Shown one piece after another: positions 1 to 11,400 of a DNA stretch of 64,000 nucleotides. The position numbers were made by a program, and so were the translations under genes. The first letter of the stretch is position 1. Each line of letters begins with the position of its first letter. The notes beneath the pieces were generated by a model, which did no database searches, was not told the origin of the DNA, and saw only the letters and a list, made by a program, of their open reading frames with translations. Origin of the DNA: Erythrocercus mccallii (lineage: Eukaryota; Chordata; Aves; Passeriformes; Dicruridae); contig VZRG01001332.1 of assembly GCA_013397435.1 (NCBI GenBank), positions 7,881 through 71,880 of the forward strand. The letters run 5' to 3'.

Positions 1-439
1 ATCCTTCTGTGGGTGGGCTGGGACAATCCCAGGCCTGCCTTCAGGCATTCCCAGTTCAGGACAGTGGGGAGATGAGAGCTTTGGAGATGTCTGTGCTGCT
101 TGGAGCAGGATTTCAGCACTGTTGTTAAAAGCCATAAGAGGGCTGGACCCAAACCTCACAGCAGTCACTTGGCTGGTGCTGGAGGGGGTCCCCAGAACTT
201 GGAGACCCTCCAAGCTGGGCCAGGGTTCACTGGGACAGGCAGTGCTCTAAGGAGCATTTCCAGCTTGCAGTGTTATCCCTGTGCCCTTGCACTGGGCTGC
301 TGTTTGAAGATAAATCCCAAATAACTGTGACCAGGGCACTGGAAATTGGACCTGCTCCCACCAGTGCTAAAGGGCAGGTGGGCTCAGTGCCACAACTGCA
401 TCCTGGACACCTGCTGAGTGTCCATCCTGCCTCCCCCAG
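1..439 (+). other. LAMA5: LAMA5 intron (partial)
   Basis: No exon is visible here. The stretch ends in a pyrimidine-rich tract and AG acceptor (438-439) ahead of the first LG exon in the window. Confidence 0.75.
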
Positions 440-1412
440 GGTCAATTCCTGTGTCTGGCCATCCGGGATGGGAAGCTGGCTCTTTACTATGATTTCAACT
501 CCGGCCTGGAGATGGCAAAACCGAGCAACGCCTCATCTCTCACCATCAGCAGCACCACAAACAAAGCGGTAAGAGGGAACGGGCTCTCATGGAGGGTGAG
601 CTCCTCATCCAGGGTGGGGAGGCACAAGGACCCTTGTGTTTGAGGGGGGGAAGAGCTGCAAGAAGTTTTTTGACTTGAGCCATTAACTAGACATTTTGCC
701 TTGCCCTCTGTGATGGACCCAACTGCCCCAGACTAATGGATCATGTCTCTGTTCTGTCTCCAGATCCAGATCTTCCTCCTCAAAATGAACAACAAGAAGC
801 GCATCCTGGTGCGGGTGGAGCGCCTCACCATCTTTGTGGTGGAGCAGGAGAACTCCCTGGAGAACGCTGTCTCCTACTACCTGGGGGGTGTGCCCCCAGC
901 TGCGCTGCCCCCCAGGTGTGTCCAGTCCGCATGTTCCCCTCGAGTCCCTGGTGGTGGCCCTGGCCCTTTCTCAACCACATCTGGGGCTGTTGGAACCCTG
1001 CTGAAACTGTGGGGGAGGTTTTCCTCTCCCCGTCCATCATCCTGAGCTTTTAGGGATGGTAACTTTTCCATCTCTGGTGAGGGAGGAGGTGCTGGTGGGT
1101 GTCACCAAGTCCTCCTTTGCTGTGCTGCTTGCTTTGGAGCAGCCTTGACACTGGAGATACCCGTGACCATCACAATTCATTCCCAGGCACTTTGCATGAA
1201 GAACTGCAGGGCCAGATCCTGCCCAGGGCTGTGTCCTGCCTGGGGCTGTCCTTGTTAACACCGTCTACTTCTCCTGCAGTTTGAAAGTGCTCTTCCCCAC
1301 GGGTGGGCCCATCCGGGGCTGCATGAAGGGCTTGAAGGCTCTTGGCAAATACGTCGACCTGAAACGCATGAACACCGTGGGCGTCAGCTACGGGTGCACC
1401 TCGGACCTCCTG
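440..1412 (+). other. LAMA5: LAMA5 exons encoding the end of LG2
   Basis: Three exons (440-568, 764-915, 1280-1412) encode a beta-sandwich LG segment starting GQFLCLAIRDGKLALYYDF. It ends with the paired cysteines typical of an LG module (GCMKGLK and SYGC, about residues 110-135 of this fragment). There is one N-glycosylation sequon (NAS). The module is cut by the window edge only in the sense that its earlier exons lie upstream. The assignment to LG2 comes from counting three further LG modules before the stop. Confidence 0.85.
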
Positions 1413-4400
1413 GTGAGCACCAAGCCCTGGCAGCCTGGCCGAGGGAAGGATCTGTCAGGGAAAGGGAGCACAGGACCCCCAGGACAGGCCACATCTCCCC
1501 TCATTCACACAGAAACAAGTACAAACCTCCCAAATCCTCATTGCAGAGGGGTCGTGGTGAGATGCTTGCTCCACATGGTTGGCCATAGCAACAGCCAGAC
1601 CCAGCAAAGAACCAGAGCTCCTCACTCATCTCCAAGCACCCCAGCAAGGCCAGGTCAGGCTCCCACCTTACCTCTGTGCTGTCTCCCACAGGTTGCCCGC
1701 CATGTCAGCGTCCATGGCCACGGCTACCTGACCCTGGCTCTGACAGACGTGCCAGCACTGCAAGACTTCTACAGTGGATTCAGCTTCCAGACAAGCCAGC
1801 AAGAGGGGCTGCTCTACCACCACTCCACTCAGGTGGGCAGCTGCAGGGCCCCAGATATCCCAGCAGGGCTGCTGGGGAGCATGCTGCTTCCCCTTGGGAA
1901 AGAGTGGATCTTGGTGGGGCCAGGATGTGAATCTGCTGTGAGATCTGCACCCTGTGCTCCTGGAGGGCAGTGGGGAAGTGGGCTCTTCCTTAGCGTTCAG
2001 CTGCTGAGCTGCCGGGTGATGCTTTCTGCAGGAGGGGACGTGCCAGGTGTCCCTCCAGAGGGGCCAGCTGGCCTTGAACCTGCTGGGAAGCGAAGTCACC
2101 ACTGACAGTGCCTATGCGGATGGCAGGGCCCACTACGTGGCCTTCTACAGCGATGCCCGTGGGTACGTGTCCTGCTGTGGGTGCTGCTGGGGGGCCGGGG
2201 TGCCCACAGCCAGGGGGTCCTGCTGAGCCCCTGCTGCCACCCCCAGGGTCCGGCTGTACGTGGACGATGAGCTGCAGGACAGCAGGACAGGCCGCGGGCC
2301 CAGCCGGCGGCAGCGGCGCCAGGACGGGCGGCGGCTCTTCCAGCTCGGGGGTTCACCAGAGCCGGGTGCCCTCAGCAACCTCAGCGGCTGCATCGGGAAT
2401 GTCTTCGTCAGGCGGTGAGTGACTCCCTGCCACTTCCACACAGCAGGGCTCAGCCCCTTCCCACCTCCCAGCTGGTGTTACAAGGACCTTTTGTCCCCGC
2501 GTGTAGGATGTCAGAGCCACAGATGGTGGTGGACCTGCAGCAGAATGTGCAGAGCGTCAATGTCACCATGAGCTGTCCCTTGGGCGAGCAGTCGCAGCAG
2601 CTCAGAGTCACTCCGAAGAAGGACAGGCGGAAACCCAAGGTACCAGCTGCTGCCACAACTCCCCGCATCCTCCTCCTCATCCTCCTCAGCTGACTCTGCT
2701 CAGCTCTGCTGGCACGTGCAGGGATGTTCCCCTCACTCCATTCTCTGGTGCACGTTGTGTAGGTGCCGGGCCAGCCTGCGCCCAAGGGCCGCCGCCACAA
2801 CCAGGACGGGCTGTGCCAGCTGCACCCCCAGCCCCGCGCAGCCAGGGGCACCTTCCGCTTCGGGGGGGCCCCCAGCAGCCGCTGGGAGTTTGATGAGATC
2901 CCAGCCTCCTTTGGGTGGAGGTGAGCCTCACCCCATGCCTACCCCATGCAAACCTGGCCCTGGGATCATGGTCTGGAAGCATACGGAAGCAGTCGCAGGA
3001 GAGCCGGGTGCTCCCATCTCTCCCTGTCTCTGCAGGTCCCATTTCTCCCTGGAGGTGAAGCTGAACTCCTCCAGTGGGCTGCTCTTCTACGTGGCGGGTG
3101 AGCGAGGCTCTTCCATGGCTCTCTTTGTCTCCAACGGGCGCTTTGTCTTCCTGGTGCACCTCGGCAGGCGCCGGCTGCGCATCCGCAGCAAGGACAAGTA
3201 CCGTGACCGGCGCTGGCACACGGTGAGCAAGGCTCAGCAGGACCTCCCTGAACCACCTCAGTGCCCCTGCAGGGGTTGGCTCAGTGCAGCCCTGCTCTGG
3301 GCATTGCTTCTCGATTGCACATGGGACACTGCAGTCCCAGGGGAGCAAAGGGGACAGCGAAATCGCAGCTGGGCTGAACCTCTGAGCTGAGGCCTCCCTT
3401 CCCTGGGCACAGCCCTGGGGCTCCTCCCAAGCTGGAAGCCCTCAGTCTTGGCACTGACCTTTGCTCCTTGCAGGTGTTCTTCAGCAGAGAGCAGAACCGG
3501 GCCCAGCTGGTCATCGATGGGCTGCGAGCCCAGGGTGCTGCAGTGGCCACCACAGGGCTCTTCGTGGCCCAGACCCCCTTGTATGTGGGGGGGCTTCCAG
3601 CTGGAAAAGCCAAGGCTCACATACCGGTAAGGGCTTGGCGGCCCCATGGCATCACCATCTCTCAGCCTGTTCCCCATCTCATGGCATCACCTCGTGGCTT
3701 CCAGCTTCTGTTCCCTCTGTGCTCAGTGGCTTCTCTCCACAGGCTGCATCAGCCTCCAGCTTTGATGGCTGCCTGAGGAACCCACAGCTGGACGGGAGGC
3801 CCCTGGGTCCCCCCTCACGCACCTTTGGAGTGACACCGTGCTACGAGGGCGCACTGGAGAGCGGTGTCTTCTTCACCGAGGATGGCGGCTCCATCGCCTT
3901 AGGTACTCCACTGCAGCCTGGGACTAGGAGGATCACATTCCATGGGAATGCCCTTGGTCCTCTCCTCACCAATGGCATTTCTCTTCCAGCTGATGCAGTA
4001 ATGACTGAGCAGGACTTGGAGGTGACACTGGAGGTCCGTCCCCGCAGTGCCTCTGGCCTCATCTTCCACGTTGGCACGAGGAGAAGCCACCACCTCCTGC
4101 TCTATATGGAAGAGACCAAGGTAGGGTGGCTTCCCCACAGGTTTTTAGAGGGAGTGGGTATCTCCTGCCTGTCCCTCTCAGCTCTCCATCTCTAATGGGT
4201 TTGTCTCACTCCAGGTCACTGTGAGAGCAAGCGCTGGGGCTGATGAGTTCTCAGCGTCGGTGACGTGCCCAGCTCTCTGCGACGGGCAGTGGCACACCAT
4301 TGCAGGTGAGGTGACAGCTCCGCCGGTTCTGCACCTCTGCTCCAGCCCTGCTCAGCCCACATCTCTTGGGGGAGCTCAGGACAAGCCCAGCTCGGCAATT

Positions 4401-5404
4401 TAAACCCTATTCCCCTGCCCTACGCACTTAATTTGGGAGTTTGTAGGTGCCATGTGGTCAATTTTCTAATTAACAAGAGTTCTTGCCTGATTTTAGCACT
4501 GTCAGCTCTGGTAGGCAGGAGAGACAGGTTGTTTTTCCACTTGATGGAGCTGCTGGCATGGCCAATGATGTGCCACAGGACTTGATCCATCCTGGACTAT
4601 GTCCAGCTTAAAGTGAAAGCCCAATTTGCTTTGGTGTTGAGTGTGTCCAAAGGGCTCCAGCTGGCAGCAGGGATTGCAGGATTCATACAGGAAACTCAGC
4701 CTTTAATGTAGCTGCCATTGAGCAAATGCTGTTTTGCATCAAGCCCTATTTGGGGTGGGGCACAGCTGCAGCCTCATCTCAGCACAGCTGTATTTTAAAT
4801 GTTCATCTTGTTCAGCCAGCACTGGGTGCGGTTTTGGGGGAGATTGTCCAGACTCTGGGCATTTCCCAGGAGCCAGGCCACGCCCTTTGACCTTCCCAGT
4901 AGTTTTGCTCTTGCTCCAGCACTGGTTTAGGCTGGAGAGCAGAGGTGGGCTTGCTCCATTGGTAAGGAAGAAGCACTGACTGTTGTTTTCTTTTGAAGTT
5001 ACCAAATGGAAAAACATAATCCAGGTGGATGTGGACACAGAAGGCAACCACACAGTGGGACCTAGCCATCCTCCTGCACCCAGCACAAGGGCAACCTTCT
5101 CCCTGGGAGGGCTGCCAGGTGAGTTGGGAAGGATGTGCTCCAGGATTAAACACCCCAAGGACAAGGGAGATACTATTCCTAGTGCAAGAAAGAAGAGGTA
5201 TTTAAGCCTTTGCCAGACTAATGCCTGCTTTTCCTTGTTTCTTCTGCAGAGATAGACAAGGCCAGCACAGGGCTGCTGTTCCCCCCCCTCCCTCACTACG
5301 TGGGCTGTGTCAGGAACCTGCTGATTAACCAGAGGCACGTGGACCTGCCTGGAGCCGGGACTGCCCGGGGCTCTGTCGGCCTGAAGGGCTGCCCCGTGCT
5401 CTGA
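440..5404 (+). CDS. LAMA5: laminin subunit alpha-5, C-terminal part (15 exons, 3' end of gene)
   Basis: Laminin alpha-5 is a secreted basement-membrane chain; its C-terminal LG modules bind integrins, dystroglycan and heparan sulfate. Coding exons by AG/GT junctions and phase: 440-568, 764-915, 1280-1412, 1692-1832, 2032-2162, 2247-2414, 2507-2639, 2763-2920, 3036-3222, 3474-3626, 3743-3902, 3990-4120, 4215-4305, 4999-5118, 5250-5404. Together they make 2142 bp, which is 713 codons plus TGA with no frame break. Residue 1 falls late in LG2; LG3, a linker, LG4 and LG5 follow. Matches to vertebrate alpha-5 that I recognise are DLQQN-SVNV after LG3, GVTPC at the end of LG4, and CDGQWH with NHTVGP in LG5. 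ADRM1 lying tail to tail downstream, as in human, supports alpha-5 over other alpha chains. The 5' part of the gene lies outside the window. Confidence 0.96.
1692..2414 (+). other. LAMA5: LAMA5 exons encoding LG3
   Basis: Exons 1692-1832, 2032-2162 and 2247-2414 encode LG3, the last module of the integrin-binding E8 region. Visible landmarks are FSFQTSQQEGLLYHH (strand motif of LG folds), GTCQVSL, RLYVDDELQ and NLSGCIGNVFVRR, which contains the first cysteine of the terminal pair; its partner is in the next exon (VTMSCP). Before the FQLGG strand there is a strongly basic stretch, RRQRRQDGRR (2305-2334), which I do not recall in mammalian alpha-5 at this position. Confidence 0.88.
2507..2920 (+). 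other. LAMA5: LAMA5 exons encoding LG3-LG4 linker and start of LG4
   Basis: Exons 2507-2639 and 2763-2920 encode VDLQQNVQSVNVTMSC, closing LG3, then a lysine/arginine-rich linker (KKDRRKPK, then KGRRHNQDG) and a conserved lone cysteine (GLCQLHP). The early LG4 strand RGTFRFGG follows. In other laminin alpha chains this linker is a known proteolytic processing region; whether the avian alpha-5 linker is cut cannot be read from sequence. Confidence 0.85.
3036..3902 (+). other. LAMA5: LAMA5 exons encoding LG4
   Basis: Exons 3036-3222, 3474-3626 and 3743-3902 encode LG4. FSLEVKLNSSSGLLFYVAG and ALFVSNGRFVFLVHLG are typical LG beta strands. RWHTVFFSREQNRAQLVIDG spans the 3222/3474 junction. FDGCLRN and GVTPC carry the terminal disulfide pair. 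The last exon runs into LG5 (ESGVFFTEDGGSIAL). Confidence 0.9.
3990..5404 (+). other. LAMA5: LAMA5 exons encoding LG5 and stop codon
   Basis: Exons 3990-4120, 4215-4305, 4999-5118 and 5250-5404 encode LG5. Landmarks are LEVRPRSASGLIFHVG, CDGQWHTIAV, the sequon-containing NHTVGP, FSLGGLP, and the final pair YVGC and KGCPVL before TGA at 5402-5404. The chain ends four residues after the last cysteine paired position (counting that cysteine), as expected for a laminin alpha chain. Confidence 0.93.
4306..4998 (+). other. LAMA5: LAMA5 intron between LG5 exons
   Basis: This intron of about 690 bp is bounded by GTGAGG at 4306 and an AG acceptor at 4997-4998. It splits LG5 between the HTIA and VTKWKN segments. 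I see no repeat or RNA gene in it. Confidence 0.8.
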
Positions 5405-5809
5405 GTGCCACGGACAGCCTGAGGGACAGAACCTGCTCCGGGCCCGGCGTCACCACTCAGAGCACTGACCGTGCTGGGACACACGTATCTCTGTGACTGC
5501 AGGCACACGTCCGGGCCAAAGAGGGGCCTCAAATCCCAGGGGGAGGAGGGCAGGGGAGGACAGCTGGGGAGAAGGGGGCACTTTGGGATGTTTCACAAAT
5601 AGAACCAAAATGTTGGAGTGGGATGTGGTGACAGGTGAGTCCTTCCTGGGTGGTCGAGGATCTGCAGCAGGGCTCGTGCTGCCCCGTGGCTCGTGGTGGG
5701 AGCGTGGGCTGGAGCACAGAGCAGCCCTGCAACACATCCTGAATGCTGTTCCCTTCACCCCACACGTACAACGCACATAGATTTAGTTCACCCAACACTT
5801 GAGGCTGTT

Positions 5810-5869
5810 AATAAATGTCACAGACTGTCTGCTGATAAAGGCTGCAGGCAGTTTCTGTTTTATAATAAA
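5810..5869 (+). terminator. proximal LAMA5 poly(A) signals (two AATAAA)
   Basis: Two AATAAA hexamers (5810-5815 and 5864-5869) lie about 410-465 bp after the stop. A GC-to-AT composition change nearby fits a proximal cleavage site. Confidence 0.55.
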
Positions 5870-6574
5870 TGTAATTAGGACAAACTGGATTAATTCCGTC
5901 AGTTTTGGGGTTTTATAAGCAAGGGTACATTTAACCTCCCCCCAAGGGCAGTCTCAGCTCACCTACTACTGCTACACAAAGAGCTCTGCAAGGGGGAACT
6001 TGGACAAAATTCTGTTCGCAGAATTAGCATCTTCTTATCAGAGTAATTTATAAGAATCAAAAAAAGAACAGAATAGGCTGGGAGAACTGCTGAGGGAAAG
6101 CAGAAGGGCACAACCACCATTGGCTCTGCACTTGCCTTCAGCACCAGTAGTACACTGACAAAAGTCCTGTTGTGTGAAGCAAGAAACCAGTGCTTGAAAG
6201 GGAAGAAATAGAAAGGTTATCTCCACACCTGGCCCTTGCCTGCCCTGGCTCCTGCTCAGCCTCCCTGAGCCCCGGTGTAGTGCAGTCTCCACTTGAAGCA
6301 GCTTTTTTCTCCCAAGACTCCCAGTTCACTCGTGCACTTACACGTCATATATATATTTGTGTGTGTATATATATCTCTGGCCACTTGGGGACAAAATCTT
6401 GCTTCTGAAATGGACTTGTAACTTATATCATTATATTGTGGGTTTTTTTTATGAGGGGTAAATATTGTAAAATGGGTTTTTAACATGTCCATCTTAAATG
6501 TAATTATGACCTGTTTTTAAAGTTGTAGTATTAAAGATGGTCTTTGTAAATCACTGGTACATACTTTGGAGTCA

Positions 6575-6580
6575 AATAAA
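6575..6580 (+). terminator. distal LAMA5 poly(A) signal
   Basis: AATAAA is followed by a GU-rich stretch (TTTTGTGTT), the classical arrangement for a cleavage/polyadenylation site. Cleavage would fall at about 6590-6600. Confidence 0.6.
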
Positions 6581-6713
6581 GTTTTGTGTTACTTTCTTTC
6601 ACTTTACCTGAGGAGAGTAAGCATCAGGCTGATGAGCTGGAAGAGGCATAAATCAGCACTGTAGGGATACTGTACAGATGGGAAGGAACGGTATGGCAGA
6701 TAAAGAAAATTCC

Positions 6714-6719
6714 TTTATT
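6714..6719 (-). terminator. ADRM1: ADRM1 poly(A) signal
   Basis: The plus-strand TTTATT reads AATAAA on the minus strand. It lies about 95 bp past the ADRM1 stop, giving a short 3'UTR of about 110-125 nt. It is about 130 bp from the distal LAMA5 signal on the other strand. Confidence 0.8.
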
Positions 6720-6812
6720 TGTAGATTTATATAAGCATAATATGAAGTTAGTAATCCTACTGCTGTTGCTTAAGTTAGTATCTAGGAATATCTGTAAGGA
6801 AGAGCAAATAAC

Positions 6813-8490
6813 TTAATCTAAACTCATATCTTCCTCTTCATCTTTCTTGTCCTTAGAGTCTCCTTCCTTTTGGTCTGACTTGACACTGTTCTGCATGGCT
6901 TTGGCAAAGGCTTCTACATCTAGAAGTTAAACACACAAGTTACTGCATTTCCTGGGCTGGAACTCGTTGTCCACACAAGGTTAAAGTTTCATTACTTAGA
7001 AAGCAAACAGTTGCTTTAGTATGAATTAGCAGGGAGGAAAATTTTAAACAATAGTAACACACATCCAGAGCTCTCTGACACAGCATTTTATGCACTTTAA
7101 TTGTGCGTGGGCATCCTAAGACCAGAATTCTTGCAGTAATGGGAGGGATGCTAAAAGCTCATTGGGGAAAAGGGATACCCCCACCCCCAGAGCTGGCCCT
7201 GAGTGTGTTCACTGATTTCAGATGAATCATTAAAGACTCCCACAAGAAAGGCATTCCTTGTGTGACTGTGACACCTCCAGAGTCTTTTGCTTTTCTAGCA
7301 AGAAAACGAAGCCAACACATCTCCGCAAAACCCCAACTTCTCTCACTGCACATCACACCTCACTCCATCTGCTGGGAACACCTGTCCCACCTGCCTCTTC
7401 CTTGTAAACATTAGTGCAAGAGTCAGCTTGCAGACTCAAGACTCTCAGAGAGGCAGAGTTAGAGAGAAGCTGATCCTTACACCCCACAGTCAGTGGTCAT
7501 GTGCAGTGCCAACAACCCCAACAATCCCCTCCTCTCCTGCTCCCACCCAGCACCAGCACTCACCGCCTTTATTTGCTGCATCTACTGCCTCTGCAGGTAG
7601 CCCAAACTGGCTCATGAGTGGGCCCAGCTGTCCTGAAGCTAAAGCAGCACTGAACATGCTCAAAGCCTGTGGATTGGAGTCAACAGCATCAAAATAAAGT
7701 TTGCATCACATTCCTGCAGCAGTAACCCCAGGGGGAGAGCAGTACTGTCCAGGCAGGGCTTAGGAACAGATATGCAATGAAATAATCACCAATTGCATGT
7801 CCCTCACTTCCTTTTGTCTGCGTGGAAGTTGCTACAGTTTAATTTAGAACAGTCATTTAAGCTACTGAAATTTTGCAAATTGACAAATTTCAATCAATTG
7901 GCGTAAATTACTAGTTCAAATTGGTCTGTAAGACATCAGCTTTTATCACACAGTGTCCTGCAATTAAGGACTAGTGCTTCAAGAGATGTAGAGTAGTAAC
8001 CATGAGCATCTCCTCCCTTGAGTCACCTGAAGTTACCTTTAAGGAGCCATTTGGGGAAAGGGAATAATGAAATTGCTACTCCTGTCATTTGCCAGGGAGC
8101 ACTTAAAATAAAGGGAAAGCCCAACTCCAAAAGAAAATGTAAAAACCATTCCCATCTGCCCTTGAGTGACTGCAGGAAGAACTAGTGCTCCATTAAACCA
8201 TGTCCCTCCTCCTTTCCACTTCTACTGAGCAACTTCCCACTCTGAACAGTGCCAGGAACCTGGAAAAGCAGGGCAGGGTGCATCAGGAGGATGGGAAGGA
8301 GAAGTGCACTTCCCCCCAGAGCCAGCATCTACCTGCTGGAACTGAGGAGACGTCAGGGTGTTCTGGATCTCTTCCGCAGTCTGCGGCAGGGATTCCCCTG
8401 AGGGAAGGTAAGGCATCAATCGCTCCTGGACTTCAGCGTTGGCCAGGATGGGAGCCATGATCTCAGGAGTCAGAACAGCTGCCAGGTCCA
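6813..8490 (-). other. ADRM1: ADRM1 exons encoding the DEUBAD (UCHL5-binding) domain and C-tail
   Basis: Exons 8490-8333, 7666-7564 and 6919-6813 encode the helical DEUBAD domain. Landmarks are [52 protein letters not shown] and [14 protein letters not shown], followed by FAKAMQN and the charged KDKKDEEED tail. All helices expected for UCHL5 binding are present. Confidence 0.95.
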
Positions 8491-11400
8491 CTAGGAGAAA
8501 ACAAAGGGTTGGCCATTAGATTACACCCAAAACCCCATGATTTTGTCATGTAAATCAGTGACCTAGTCAGGGTCTGAGTATTAAAATTTATTAGCACACT
8601 GCCACCATCTTTTCTTCCTCTCAGTTTTGGAGCAAGAATAAGCCTCCTGAAGCAGTCAAAAACAGCACTGAAATAAAAAAAAAAACCCACACCAAAAGAC
8701 AGGAACAAAAAAATTAAGAGACCTTTCAAACCAATGTGGAACGAGACAGGACAGTAAAACAGCTCCAAAGGACTCCTGGATCCAGCAGCTGCCTGGTCAG
8801 AGCACTGTTACCTTGCTGTCCTCCTGCTCCAGATGGCACATTCATAGTAGCTAAAATGTTCTGAAGGTCACTCAATTGAATGGGCTGGGTTGGGCTTGTG
8901 GCTGAGCTGGTTCCATTACCCGAACTGGGAACGGGGCTGGGACTGGTCACGGAGGCAGCCGCAGGAACGGACGGGGCAGGCGTTACACGGGTGGAAGAAG
9001 TCGTGGAAGATGGAGTCACTGCAGCTGACTGGCTGCGAGAGCTGGGCAAGATAATTAGGATAATTAATTCCCTGCAAAAACCTCTTGTATTCTGAAAAGC
9101 TTCTTTTCAAACCCTTACAGTATGAAAAACTCCTACCTCATTTTAAAGAGGTAATAAGCAGCCTTGATTCCCACCACATTCCCCATTCAAAAAGCCATGA
9201 CTCCTCCCATAGCAGAGGTAAATTCACATTAAAATATCCTGCAGGCCCAGGGCAGACCAGGCCTCCTACCTTGATGATGAACTGCTGGTTGGGGGTCCCC
9301 CACTCCCGAGCAGACTGGCCAGCCCAGGCCCCGTCAGTGCACCCAGCCCACCTTCCATAAACATGAAAGAAGAACAGGTTTAGGTATTTATTTCTTCAGG
9401 TTTTCTGCACCTCTCTTCTCTGGAGAGGCCGCTCTTGTACTTGAAAGGTTTTATTTGCTAAAATAGAGGAGGGGGTGAAAGAACCCAACCCACCCTCCCA
9501 TTCCCTTCTGTAAATTAACAGAATCTTCTTTTCTGATCTTGCATCCCCATTAGAGAGCTGAGCATCTAAGAAATAACTCAATTTCTAGGTGTACACCAGG
9601 ATGAAGTTACTTCCATTTGTGCTATACATACATCATCATAACACAGCCCTCTCCACTCATCTGCTACACCAAAAATCCAGCTTTTCTATGACTTTTAAAA
9701 CCAAGGCACTCAGCTCAAGATCCCAGAGGCGCCTTTGAGTCACCACCACTCTCACAGGTCAGGGGTTTGCATCTTCAAACCTAACGCAGAGATGCAGCAA
9801 CAGAATCAGCCAAGCTCTTTAAACACTTCAGAGGCAAAGGAAGGACAGCTCCACACACCAAGTGCTCTCAGAGGAGCAGCCAGAAGGAAACCAACATCCC
9901 TGTGCCACAGAAACCAGAATCAGCCTCCCCCATCACAAATCCCAACTACCAAGGACTTATCGCAGGGTCAAGAACCTCAGCTGGGAAAAGGCCTGGCTGC
10001 TGGCCCTCCTGGAGTTGTCAGGGACTCGACTGTTCCCCTACAACTCCTCTGAGCCACATCAGCCAAGCACTCCATTTCCCAGCAGTAGTTCCTTGCACCA
10101 CACCTTAAGATTAAAGACACAAAGCACCTGCATTTCTCACCCACCTCTGGGAGCACCTGGGAACAGAGGACACAACAACAGCGCTCAGCGAGCAAACCCC
10201 GTGGCCAGCTGCAGACCCTGTGAGTCAGAGTGAGCCCCTGCCAGCCCCTCCTTGTACAGGAACAATCCCATGGAGCCAACACTTTCTGTCATTCATCCCA
10301 GAGCTTCCCCAGCAGCAGGCACGGCAGATGAAGCTCACCTAGCTGCACCACACAGTGCTCTGCTCCATTTCTTGGTAAAAGTGACTCAGGAGCAAGAGAG
10401 CTCCTTTGGAGCTCTGCAGAGCCCCAAGAGATGAAAACCAGATGTGAAGACGACACTCCCAGGGGAAATGATCTCCAGGGATTCACCACAACCACTGTTT
10501 GCAGCAGCAAGCAGATGGTTTTCTTTCTGTTACATGTCAATCTGGCTTATGGCTGGATGTAAAGGCAAGGAAAGAATTGCTGAGGAGAAGTGCTGAGAAA
10601 AGGAGGACAGTCTCAGAATTATCTGAAGCTTCAAGAGGAAGATCTTTTCCAAATACATCCTAAAAGGCCAGATTTTTCCAACACTAACATGAGATTTGCA
10701 TCTGAACATCCCACCAATATGAGAATTGCATCTGAATCTAAAGACACAAGTCAGATCCACAAAAATGGACTTCTGAGCCTAAGCACAGAAGCTGTGTCAC
10801 TGCCATCAGTGTTCCTTTGCCTATTTCTGACCTGTCAGAAAACACTCCTGGAGCATGGATAGCATTGAGAACAGACCACAGCAGAGACTCCAACACAGCC
10901 CTCAGCCCCTTCAGAAACCAGAGATTCCAGCTGTCCCCAGGGCTGCCCAGGAGAGAGAGCCCTGCCCTGGGCCTTGCCCCTCTGACTGAGGAGTGCTGTG
11001 GAGTGGAACCACTGTGACTTTCCTCTTGAACTCTTTCTACTTTGCACACAAATATTCACTGAATCAGAGACAACACAAGCTATTCCACAGCTTGGTAACC
11101 AGCACATTCACCAGGAAAAATCACTGGTTTTCAGCCCCTGCTCCAGAGAATATTTAGGAAGAAGAAGGAGTAGAAAAAAACAAGAGAAAAAAAGCAGAAG
11201 ATTCAGTGCAGCAAGGAGCAGAACCACAGTTCCTTGCAGATCAAGCCCTGAGATGAGTGCTGTGGAGAATCTGGGACCCTTTTTCTGTCCCTGAGCTCAT
11301 CTCTGAGGCAGGGCCCTGCCTTCTCACAAGAAAGAAGTGCTATTGAGATCAGTAGCACTACTTGAAAATATTGTCAGGTAGGATGTAACCTGGCAGGAGA

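Larger units (their letters stand above)
5405..6600 (+). other. LAMA5: LAMA5 3' untranslated region
   Basis: After the TGA, GC-rich sequence gives way near 5.8 kb to AT-rich sequence. AATAAA hexamers lie at 5810-5815, 5864-5869 and 6575-6580, so a short (about 0.5 kb) and a long (about 1.2 kb) 3'UTR are both possible. A TATA/TGTG dinucleotide tract lies at about 6348-6374. The choice among sites needs transcript data. Confidence 0.7.

Noticed and set aside
1281..2105. 274-codon open frame across the LAMA5 region
   Set aside because: It reads through two introns with good GT/AG boundaries. Only its exon parts match laminin; the rest is intron that happens to be open because of GC-rich composition.
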